Assembly: GCA_934168245.1 (NCBI GenBank)
Contig: CAKPMY010000011.1
Coordinates: 1-49,704, forward strand
Length of the DNA: 49,704 nt
Source of the DNA: an uncultured Bacilli bacterium
Lineage (GTDB): Bacteria > Bacillota_I > Bacilli_A > RF39 > UBA660
Reading direction: 5' to 3'
How positions within the stretch are numbered: position 1 is the first letter of the stretch; each line of letters starts with the position of its first letter. Position numbers and translations under genes: made by a program. A model generated the notes under the pieces. It did no database searches and had not been told where the DNA came from. It saw nothing but the letters and a program-made list of their open reading frames with translations. This document shows positions 1-6,659 of the stretch, piece after piece.

Positions 1-29
1 ATTTTATCTTCGTAAGTTAATTTTGACAT
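1..29 (-). CDS. IS3-family transposase OrfA, N-terminal fragment
   Basis: Nine codons (MSKLTYEDK) start at an ATG at 29-27 on the minus strand and continue beyond base 1. A GAGG lies 7 bases upstream. The opening residues match the usual start of IS3/IS150 OrfA proteins, which bind the terminal repeats through a helix-turn-helix. The terminal repeat directly upstream supports the call. The rest of the gene lies outside the window. Confidence 0.55.
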
Positions 30-34
30 ATAAA

Positions 35-68
35 AACCTCGTTTCTCTTATGTCCAAGAAACGGGGTT
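35..68 (-). terminator. Hairpin in the IS end; possible terminator for the LCP gene
   Basis: A 12-bp stem (35-46 with 57-68, one G-T pair) and a 10-base loop are followed on the minus strand by five T. It lies about 90 bases past the stop of the minus-strand LCP gene and inside the IS terminal repeat, so it could end LCP transcripts before they enter the transposase. Confidence 0.5.
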
Positions 69-156
69 CATATCATTGAATTGAATCAGTTTTTTTAACT
101 AATTCACATCATTATTTCTGTCTACATTTATCTTATAAATTTACTATTTCTAATTT

Positions 157-2184
157 TTATTCATCGGTACCTGCTGAATCTCCATCATCTTTTCCACCGG
201 TATTTCCTCCTGTGTTACCACCAGTATTGCCACCGGTATTATTATCTCCAGAACTAGGTTTCTTATTGTCATCCTTTTTATCGTTTTTCTTATCATCAGT
301 AGTATCAGAATCATTCTTCTTGTCGTCTTTATCATCATCTTTAACTGCAGGTTTCTTACTACTATTAGTTAATGTCAATGTAATACTACCTTTAATTAAA
401 TCAACACGTTTAGAAGCCGGATAACTTTGGGCTGTAACTACACCAGTAGCATCTCCGTCAAATTTAACGGATAAGCCAACTCTACTAGCCATTGCTCTTG
501 CTTGAGCCTCTGTACTACCTATAAAATTAGGAACTAGTGAGTATAGACTAGAAGTTCTATAAGGACCTTTACCAATAACTTCTTTTTCATAAGGATTATT
601 AATTGAAAAACTAAACTCTGTAATAGGTGTATGTTCAACCAATTCTAAGTTTTCTTTCATAGCCTGAACTATATCTTTACGACTATTTTCATTAGGAATA
701 TAATTATATAAAACCATTCTCATTCTTTCATCATAAATCATTTGACTATTACCGGCTAAATATAATTGTTGAATATTAATTAAATCAGCCTCATCTGAAG
801 ATAGACTCTTCATTACTATATCTTTTATTATATTATAGAAAGATAACATTTGTTGAGTAGTTAAGTTTGTATCTAAACTATTAGAAACAGTATCTAAAAT
901 TTCCATAAACTTAGAAACACTATTAACTGTCTTTATCTTATTCGCTAAAGCAATAACAATTTCTTGTTGATGTTGATTACGACCAAAGTCTCCATTAACT
1001 AAAGCCTTTCTATTTCTAGCAAAAACTAAAGCATGTTCACCATCTAAAGTTTGATAACCTGGTTCAATACAAATTTCTCCACCACGAGAAGAATCATCTG
1101 TACAAAGTCTTTGCTCAACATTTACATCAACACCACCAACAGCATTAACTAATTTAACCAAGCCTTTAAAATTAATCTTTGCATAGTAATCAATATTAAT
1201 ACCTAAGTATTGTTCAATAGTATTCATCATACAATCATTACCATATCCAGCAGCATGTGTAATTTTATTTTCTGCTTTATTAGACCAACAAGCAATAGGT
1301 ACATAACTATCTCTAGGTATAGATAACATTGTAGCATTCAATGTCTTAGGATTAAATGTAACAACTATTAATGTATCACCATTCGCCACTGCATTCTTTT
1401 CAAGTACTTCATCCGTAGAATCAATACCCATAAGTAACATTGTAAACGGTTCAGTAACTAGTTTACCAGTTGATTCTCTTTCAACTGCACTAGTATCAGT
1501 CTTTTTCATTTTCTTTTCTTTTGTCTCAATTATCTTAGTATCCGTACCAATTCCTTCATATCCACTAATCGTTGAAAACATAGCCGGATAATTAGTAGGC
1601 AATATAATAGCATCAATACTTCTAGCATATAAATCAGTAACCATCGTTTGATAATCACCATACTCAACTAATTCATTGTCATCATATAATTTATTTTCTT
1701 TAATAATTTCTTGAGGAATTATATAACCATCAGGAGATTTTTTATTATTCTTATCTAAAACACCAATTTTAAAATTTTTAATATCACTTATACTACTAAC
1801 TTCTTTATTAGCCATCACAACAACACTAGACGAGTAGATAACAGTGTTTTTATTCATATTACTTAATTTACCATATAAATAAAATATAATGGCTCCAACT
1901 ATAATACAAATAATAGTATATAAAATCATAAATATAATATAACCAATTCTCTTAGAATGTTTATTCTTAGGTCGCTTCTTTAAAATACACTTAGTCTTAA
2001 ATATAATTAATATATCAAGTAGTCCCAAAACTCCTATAACTATATATCTAATCATATTTTCAACTGATGCTAACATAAATATCTCATATATAGCAAAACA
2101 GCTACTCAGTACTGCTATAACGGATAGTATTAAAATAACAATCTTCAATATCGGTTTCTTTTTAGTCTCTTTTTCTTTAGTCAT
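157..2184 (-). CDS. LytR-CpsA-Psr (LCP) family protein with accessory and PASTA-like domains
   Basis: LCP proteins transfer undecaprenyl-linked polysaccharides such as teichoic acid or capsule onto peptidoglycan outside the membrane. Three hydrophobic segments lie at about residues 10-36, 41-63 and 78-105. An extracytoplasmic accessory region follows, then the LCP domain at about 245-415. Within it are LLMGIDSTD, the SIPRDSYVPI motif, the THA-GYG segment, VNAVGGVDV, and FARNRK with the downstream GDFGRNQHQQ, the usual Arg/Asp catalytic set. A PASTA-like unit lies at about 548-606, and the tail is acidic then Gly/Thr-rich with repeated GGNT. The ATG at 2184 is chosen over an upstream in-frame start because GGAGG ends 5 bases before it, giving 675 residues. 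The gene is divergent from the autolysin gene and near the polysaccharide locus, which suits a ligase role. Confidence 0.9.
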   Translation of the reverse strand: MTKEKETKKKPILKIVILILSVIAVLSSCFAIYEIFMLASVENMIRYIVIGVLGLLDILIIFKTKCILKKRPKNKHSKRIGYIIFMILYTIICIIVGAIIFYLYGKLSNMNKNTVIYSSSVVVMANKEVSSISDIKNFKIGVLDKNNKKSPDGYIIPQEIIKENKLYDDNELVEYGDYQTMVTDLYARSIDAIILPTNYPAMFSTISGYEGIGTDTKIIETKEKKMKKTDTSAVERESTGKLVTEPFTMLLMGIDSTDEVLEKNAVANGDTLIVVTFNPKTLNATMLSIPRDSYVPIACWSNKAENKITHAAGYGNDCMMNTIEQYLGINIDYYAKINFKGLVKLVNAVGGVDVNVEQRLCTDDSSRGGEICIEPGYQTLDGEHALVFARNRKALVNGDFGRNQHQQEIVIALANKIKTVNSVSKFMEILDTVSNSLDTNLTTQQMLSFYNIIKDIVMKSLSSDEADLINIQQLYLAGNSQMIYDERMRMVLYNYIPNENSRKDIVQAMKENLELVEHTPITEFSFSINNPYEKEVIGKGPYRTSSLYSLVPNFIGSTEAQARAMASRVGLSVKFDGDATGVVTAQSYPASKRVDLIKGSITLTLTNSSKKPAVKDDDKDDKKNDSDTTDDKKNDKKDDNKKPSSGDNNTGGNTGGNTGGNTGGKDDGDSAGTDE

Positions 2185-2218
2185 ATAAGCCTCCAAATGT
2201 CCAAAGTATACATCTACT

Positions 2219-2247
2219 ATTATACTCAAAATTTAATAATATATCAA
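2219..2247 (-). promoter_or_regulatory. Sigma-A-type promoter of the LCP gene
   Basis: On the minus strand TTGATA (2247-2242) and TATAAT (2224-2219) are separated by exactly 17 bases, about 35 bases upstream of the chosen ATG. Confidence 0.75.
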
Positions 2248-2337
2248 GGTATATGCCCTGTAATATCTAAACTTTACAATTATCAAAATACTGTCAAATA
2301 ATGTAAAAATACACTAAATAACTATAAAGAAATAAAG

Positions 2338-2366
2338 TTCTTACTTTAAAAATGTTATAATATAAT
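2338..2366 (+). promoter_or_regulatory. Probable promoter of the autolysin gene
   Basis: Two overlapping TATAAT hexamers lie at 2356-2361 and 2361-2366. The second has a weak -35 (TTCTTA, 2338-2343) at 17 bases. The GGAGG and ATG follow within 30 bases. Confidence 0.45.
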
Positions 2367-2393
2367 AGAGTTAATATAATGGAGGTAGAATAT

Positions 2394-5300
2394 ATGAAAA
2401 AAATCTTTTATTTATCTTTTCTAATCGCAACCTTATTTTTTATAAATACCCTTAATGTTTCTGCCTTTTCATCTGAAGATTATAAAAATCGTGATTTATG
2501 TGGCAACTACGAGTTAGCCGGCTTTCATACTGACGGTGTCATTGATAAAGTAGGTTGCTACAATACTTATGAAGAAGCAAAAGGTGCCATGACTTCTAAT
2601 GGAGCAATCGATCTTGCTATTATGACAAAATTAGATGGCCAAACTAGAATCCTTGATGCTAATATGGCCTTAGTAGATTTAGGTGTAACTGGTAATAGAA
2701 CTGTTAGTTATTATGACACTATTAATTTAAAATATGATTATACTTACATGAATAACTATGGTACTTTTGGTGGTAGCGACGGCGTTTTAGTAGATGTTGC
2801 ATACTCTCAAGCTAAAAATGTTTGGGCTGGTAAAGTTGCTATTGCTAATTTTACAGGTTGGGTAACCTATGGTAATTATGAAATAGTTCCAATCACCTGG
2901 GTAAAGTCCAGTAGTACCTATACTGTAACCAATGATTATATAAGGCACAATTACATAACTAAAATTCAAAATGCTGCTACTGGTTCTCTAGGTAGCACTA
3001 TTGGTCCAAAACCTGATATGCTAAATGCTGGTACTTACTATAGTTATGATGGAAATTATTTCTATACTGATTTACAAACTCTAATTAAAGATTATAAAGC
3101 CAATACTAAAAATAACTCTGTAAATAAAGATAATCCTTACTATAATTACTACATGTATTTATCAAATCATAGTAGAACAACTTACTCATCCACCAATATT
3201 GATGAATACATTCGTAACAACCTAGGCATTACTCAAGATGCCTACGGTAAAGCAACCAACAAGGGTAGTTCAAGATTATACGGTAAAGGCCAATTCTTCT
3301 ATTATGCCCAAGAAAAATATGGTACCAATGCTTTATTAACATTCAGTCTAAGTAGAAATGAATCTGGCAATGGTCGTAGTTTTTTAGCAATCAATAAAAA
3401 TAATGGCTTCGGTCTAAATGCCGTTGACTCTAATCCAATTCAAGGCGCAGACGGATTTGCTACTTATGCTTCTAGTATTTTAAAATATAGTTCTGATTAT
3501 GTAACTTATGGCTTTGCTCATCCTAGAAGTTGGAAATACTTTGGTTCTCAGTTTGGTAATAAACGTTTAGGTATGAATGTAAAATATGCCTCAGACCCAT
3601 ATTGGAGTGAAAAAATGGCTGCTAACTATTATAGCTTTGACAAGGCCAAAGGTTTACAAGACTATAACTATTATCAGTTAGGTGTAGTAACCGCCTCTGT
3701 AAATGCTATGAGTGATGCTTCTAACAGTTCAAAATTTGTCTACACTTATACAGAAGCCGGCGATGCTCTAATAATTATAGGTGAAAAAACTGGTGAAAAT
3801 GTTAATGGTAATACAACTTGGTACAAAGTAACAAGCGATCTAAATATTGATGCAAACTTTAATGAAATAACCTCAGGAAATTATAACTGGAATAGTTATG
3901 TTTATGTTCCCGCAGCCTATGTTAAAAAAATCAATACTGGTAAAAATGGTTATATCTCTCCAAATGATGTAACTGAATATCAAGATAAAAACTATATTTA
4001 TGATTTATATGATGCTGATTATACTTTAAGTCCTAAAGTTGCCAAAACAGTAAAAGATTCTGCTTACTATTATGATGCAACTCTTCAAACTAAAAAAGGA
4101 ATTAATATTTTAAAAGATAAATACGTAATGGTTTTTGCTGCTGCCTATGATAATGGAAAACCAGTTTCATATCTTATCTCTTCAGAATATAGATATGATC
4201 AAAAAGATTGGGTAAGCGCCGATGTCCTAGACTTTACAACATCTGCTTATGCCAAAGTCTATACTGATTTAACAGGTATTTATTGTAATGAAGTAAATTC
4301 TGAACCAATCGAATTATCTACAAATGTAGTTTCTTGCTTATTCCATAATACATACATTCCTGTAATGGATCAACAAACAGTAGACGGTCGTCTATGGTAT
4401 AAAGTTCCTCTAAATTTATCAGGAACTTCTAATTCATACGGCTGGGTACTTGCTCAAACAAGTGACTTTACACTAAATCTTGCAACTTATACAACTGAAA
4501 ATACTGCTCCAGTAATAACTGCATCTAACAGGACAATCGTTCAAGGTACTAAAATAGATTTATTAGAAGGAGTAAGTGCTACTGATAAAGAAGACGGTAC
4601 TGTTGCTGTAAAAGTATTAACTTCTAATCTAGACATTGATAAAGTAGGAACATACCAAGTAACTTATCAAGCCACAGATAGTAAAAATAAGTCAACTGAG
4701 TTAACCGTAACAATAACCGTAACAGAAAATAAAAAACCAGTCATAACTGCTGAAGACTTAATAATAACTCAAGGTCTCCCATTTGATCCTAAAAAAGGAG
4801 TAAGTGCAACTGATGAAGAAGACGGAGTACTAGAGGTAGTAGTTATAGATAATAAGGTTGATATAGATAAAGTAGGAACATATCAAGTAACTTATCAAGC
4901 AACAGATAGTTATAACCAACAAGTAGTAAAAACAATAAATGTAACAGTTGTTGCTAATCAATTACCAACTATAAGTGCCTCTGATAAAACAGTTTATCAA
5001 AATGAAGATTTCAATAGACTTGATGGAATTACCGCAACCGATCCTGAAGATGGTGACATTACCAAGAATGTAAAAGTAATTGCTGACACTGTTGATATAA
5101 CAAAAATAGGAGAGTATAAGGTAACTTACGAAGTAACAGATAGTTATGGTAATAAAGTAACTAAGGAAATAAAAGTAATTGTTACTGAAAAGAAGTTAAT
5201 CAAAACAACAGGAAACTTCTATTTCGATTATTTAAAAGAAGTAGATAATAATCTTCAATTAAGAGGTTATCTAACCGTAGAAGGAATGGATAATACTCTA

Positions 5301-6125
5301 AATGAAAATATCAGTTATAAAATTTTATTTGTCGATACTGCTGGTACAACATATGAACAAAAAGCGACAAGACTAACTGACTTAACTGGTATAACAAGAC
5401 CAATTCCTTCCCCAGACGGACATAAATATACTCATCCTTGGTTCTATATCAATATTGATACAGACTCCCTTCCAAGAGGAACTTATACAATGTATGCAGT
5501 CGCTGAATCTAATAAAACATACAGTAAAGTATTAATAACAAATAAGTTATATAAAACAGAAATAACAGGATATAAAACAAGTAAAACTTCAACTACTATA
5601 AAGAATAATTATGGAAATAAAACATCTGCTGTAACACTATATATAAGAGATGAATTCCCAAAGAAAACAGTAGGTAGTTACTATAACCAATTCGATACTT
5701 GGAGAACTCTAGAATTTACAAATGGAGAACTACATATAAAAGGAGTTTCATATTCCTATGGTATGGACTTATCTGCAACTGCTAACGTAGAAAGAAAAAT
5801 AATTTTTGAAAATAAAGAAACTCTAAAATTATATACTTTTGATTTAGGAAGTATAACAAAAGGTCTATATCAAGTAGCCTTACCTGAAAGTGACAATCTA
5901 GATAAAACAAGAGCCTGGTATGATGCTAATATTGATGTAAGTGAATTAGAAAAAGGAACATATTCAATCTATGTAACAACAACATCTAATAAAACTGATA
6001 TATCAGAATTAACTGATAATTTAAGAAGAGACTTAAGTGCTCGAAAAACTACTATAAATAAGAAAAATTACCAATTAAAACTAGATACTAAAAATGGTAA
6101 TAATATTGAATTAATAGTTAGTTAA
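2394..6125 (+). CDS. Secreted multidomain autolysin: glucosaminidase, SH3-like, Ig-like (DUF5011) repeats
   Basis: This is a 1243-residue exported cell-wall hydrolase. A signal peptide covers about residues 1-25, ending near NVSA-FS. A beta-N-acetylglucosaminidase domain of the LytD/Auto type lies at about 290-420. It contains the LSRNESGNGRS segment with the probable catalytic Glu near 323, then NNGFGLNA and an AHPRSWKYFG segment. SH3-like or low-similarity regions follow to about 700. Three Ig-like DUF5011 repeats lie at about 703-940, each with an SATDxEDG motif and a KVGTYQVTYQATDS-like motif. Two related domains of about 140 residues end the protein. There is no LPxTG or membrane tail, so retention is probably through domain binding. 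The start at 2394 is set by GGAGG at 2381-2385; an ATG at 2379 overlaps that site and is rejected. Confidence 0.88.
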   Translation: MKKIFYLSFLIATLFFINTLNVSAFSSEDYKNRDLCGNYELAGFHTDGVIDKVGCYNTYEEAKGAMTSNGAIDLAIMTKLDGQTRILDANMALVDLGVTGNRTVSYYDTINLKYDYTYMNNYGTFGGSDGVLVDVAYSQAKNVWAGKVAIANFTGWVTYGNYEIVPITWVKSSSTYTVTNDYIRHNYITKIQNAATGSLGSTIGPKPDMLNAGTYYSYDGNYFYTDLQTLIKDYKANTKNNSVNKDNPYYNYYMYLSNHSRTTYSSTNIDEYIRNNLGITQDAYGKATNKGSSRLYGKGQFFYYAQEKYGTNALLTFSLSRNESGNGRSFLAINKNNGFGLNAVDSNPIQGADGFATYASSILKYSSDYVTYGFAHPRSWKYFGSQFGNKRLGMNVKYASDPYWSEKMAANYYSFDKAKGLQDYNYYQLGVVTASVNAMSDASNSSKFVYTYTEAGDALIIIGEKTGENVNGNTTWYKVTSDLNIDANFNEITSGNYNWNSYVYVPAAYVKKINTGKNGYISPNDVTEYQDKNYIYDLYDADYTLSPKVAKTVKDSAYYYDATLQTKKGINILKDKYVMVFAAAYDNGKPVSYLISSEYRYDQKDWVSADVLDFTTSAYAKVYTDLTGIYCNEVNSEPIELSTNVVSCLFHNTYIPVMDQQTVDGRLWYKVPLNLSGTSNSYGWVLAQTSDFTLNLATYTTENTAPVITASNRTIVQGTKIDLLEGVSATDKEDGTVAVKVLTSNLDIDKVGTYQVTYQATDSKNKSTELTVTITVTENKKPVITAEDLIITQGLPFDPKKGVSATDEEDGVLEVVVIDNKVDIDKVGTYQVTYQATDSYNQQVVKTINVTVVANQLPTISASDKTVYQNEDFNRLDGITATDPEDGDITKNVKVIADTVDITKIGEYKVTYEVTDSYGNKVTKEIKVIVTEKKLIKTTGNFYFDYLKEVDNNLQLRGYLTVEGMDNTLNENISYKILFVDTAGTTYEQKATRLTDLTGITRPIPSPDGHKYTHPWFYINIDTDSLPRGTYTMYAVAESNKTYSKVLITNKLYKTEITGYKTSKTSTTIKNNYGNKTSAVTLYIRDEFPKKTVGSYYNQFDTWRTLEFTNGELHIKGVSYSYGMDLSATANVERKIIFENKETLKLYTFDLGSITKGLYQVALPESDNLDKTRAWYDANIDVSELEKGTYSIYVTTTSNKTDISELTDNLRRDLSARKTTINKKNYQLKLDTKNGNNIELIVS

Positions 6126-6145
6126 GAGCCAAGGCTCTTTTTGTT
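6124..6145 (+). terminator. Terminator of the autolysin gene
   Basis: A six-base-pair stem (6124-6129 with 6134-6139) with a CAAG loop overlaps the TAA stop and runs into a T-rich stretch. Confidence 0.6.
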
Positions 6146-6170
6146 TTGGCCTTTGATTAAGAAAATAAGA

Positions 6171-6199
6171 TTGTAAAAGTATAAGTTTTGTGTTACTAT
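6171..6199 (+). promoter_or_regulatory. Promoter of small-RNA-like unit 1
   Basis: TTGTAA (6171-6176), a 17-base spacer and TACTAT (6194-6199). The same arrangement recurs 240 bases downstream. Confidence 0.6.
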
Positions 6200-6205
6200 A
6201 AACTT

Positions 6206-6304
6206 GCCAAGGAAACTTGCACAAAAAAAGAGGAACATTTCGTAAGTGAATGTCACCTCCAAAAATAGGTTTGTGACACTCTATCTTAGAGTGTCTATTT
6301 TTTT
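6206..6304 (+). ncRNA. Candidate small RNA, copy 1 of a tandem pair
   Basis: A unit of about 100 bases lies between a sigma-A-like promoter and an intrinsic terminator. The predicted transcript has three parts. First is a short hairpin closed by a GAAA tetraloop (CAAG-GAAA-CTTG). Next is a hairpin whose base pairs GAGG with CCTC and whose upper stem pairs ACATT with AATGT. Last is a strong terminator, GACACTCTA/TAGAGTGTC at 6275-6295, followed by seven T. The segment TCACCTCC at 6252-6259 is identical to the anti-Shine-Dalgarno part of the usual 16S rRNA 3' end. I do not recognise an Rfam family. A short GTG frame overlaps it but is not convincingly conserved in copy 2. Confidence 0.6.
6275..6304 (+). 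terminator. Terminator of small-RNA-like unit 1
   Basis: A nine-base-pair perfect stem (6275-6283 with 6287-6295), a three-base loop, then TA and seven T. Confidence 0.8.
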
Positions 6305-6305
6305 A

Positions 6306-6340
6306 TTTACTAATTGAATTTATTAAATAACTTAATTTAG
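6306..6340. repeat. 35-bp direct repeat, copy 1
   Basis: The 35 bases after the first small-RNA terminator recur with one mismatch at 6611-6645. They extend the tandem duplication that carries the small-RNA unit. Confidence 0.75.
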
Positions 6341-6410
6341 TTCCCTCAAAATATTTACTCACTAATATTTAAAGTAATTTCACTTGCCGTCCAAAAGAAG
6401 AATAATAAGA

Positions 6411-6439
6411 TTGTAAAAGTATAAATTTTATGTTACTAT
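6411..6439 (+). promoter_or_regulatory. Promoter of small-RNA-like unit 2
   Basis: TTGTAA (6411-6416), a 17-base spacer and TACTAT (6434-6439), preserved relative to copy 1 while the spacer carries two substitutions. Confidence 0.6.
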
Positions 6440-6445
6440 AAACTT

Positions 6446-6543
6446 GTCAAGGAAACTTGCACAAAAAAGAGGAACATTTCGTAAGTGAATGTCACCTCCG
6501 AAAAGTTGGTGATGACACTCTATCTTAGAGTGTCTATTTTTTT
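6446..6543 (+). ncRNA. Candidate small RNA, copy 2 of a tandem pair
   Basis: This is the second copy of the unit at 6206-6304. Promoter hexamers, the GAAA hairpin, the GAGG/CCTC hairpin with TCACCTCC (6491-6498) and the terminator (6514-6534 plus T-run) are identical or nearly so. Differences fall in the single-stranded linker between the second hairpin and the terminator (6500-6512), in one base near the 5' end and in the length of an A-run (6 rather than 7). Conservation of the structured parts and drift in the linkers is what a duplicated structured RNA would show. The target is unknown. Confidence 0.6.
6514..6543 (+). terminator. Terminator of small-RNA-like unit 2
   Basis: The nine-base-pair stem 6514-6522 with 6526-6534 is identical to copy 1 and is followed by TA and a T-run. 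Confidence 0.8.
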
Positions 6544-6565
6544 ATTACAAGCACTAAAGCAAACG

Positions 6566-6608
6566 ACCAAAAATAAAGATTCATACCACTCAAAGTATGA
6601 ATCTTTTA
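6566..6608 (-). terminator. Terminator of the PASTA-protein gene (possibly bidirectional)
   Basis: A 12-bp perfect stem (6575-6586 with 6595-6606) with an 8-base loop. On the minus strand it is followed by a T-rich tract, about 55 bases past the stop of the minus-strand gene. A shorter T-run on the plus strand makes bidirectional use possible. Confidence 0.75.
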
Positions 6609-6610
6609 AA

Positions 6611-6645
6611 TTTACTAATTGAATTTATTAAATTACTTAATTTAG
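6611..6645. repeat. 35-bp direct repeat, copy 2
   Basis: Matches 6306-6340 with one difference. In this copy about 65 bases carrying the minus-strand terminator separate it from the small-RNA unit. Confidence 0.75.
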
Positions 6646-6659
6646 CCTCTTCAAACTAC

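Larger units (their letters stand above)
1..70 (-). mobile_element. Left end of an IS3-family element (partial)
   Basis: Read on the minus strand from base 70, the sequence starts with an IS3-type terminal repeat of the form TGAACCCC-n5-TTGGACA. A GAGG ribosome site follows, then an ATG at 29-27. That ATG opens a reading frame MSKLTYEDK that runs off the window and resembles the N-terminus of IS3/IS150-group OrfA helix-turn-helix proteins. The terminal repeat is partly self-complementary: 35-46 pairs with 57-68 over 12 bp with one G-T, and a short T-run follows. It can therefore act as a terminator-like hairpin that shields the transposase from outside transcription. Only about 70 bases are present, so the IS name and the target duplication cannot be read. 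Confidence 0.7.

Noticed and set aside
212..424. Plus-strand frame opposite the C-terminus of the LCP gene
   Set aside because: It is a mirror of the low-complexity Gly/Asp tail and has no start signals.
6163..6260. Short hydrophobic frame on the minus strand starting MFLFF
   Set aside because: The A-run length difference shifts the frame between the two copies and the GGAGGTGA is 14 bases from the ATG, so it is not conserved.
6247..6540. Type I toxin-like peptides starting at GTG in each small-RNA unit
   Set aside because: The frames share NVTS and TLYLRVSIF, but the shared end is encoded by the terminator hairpin, the middle differs without codon-like constraint, and the ribosome-site spacing is long. 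Kept only as an alternative.
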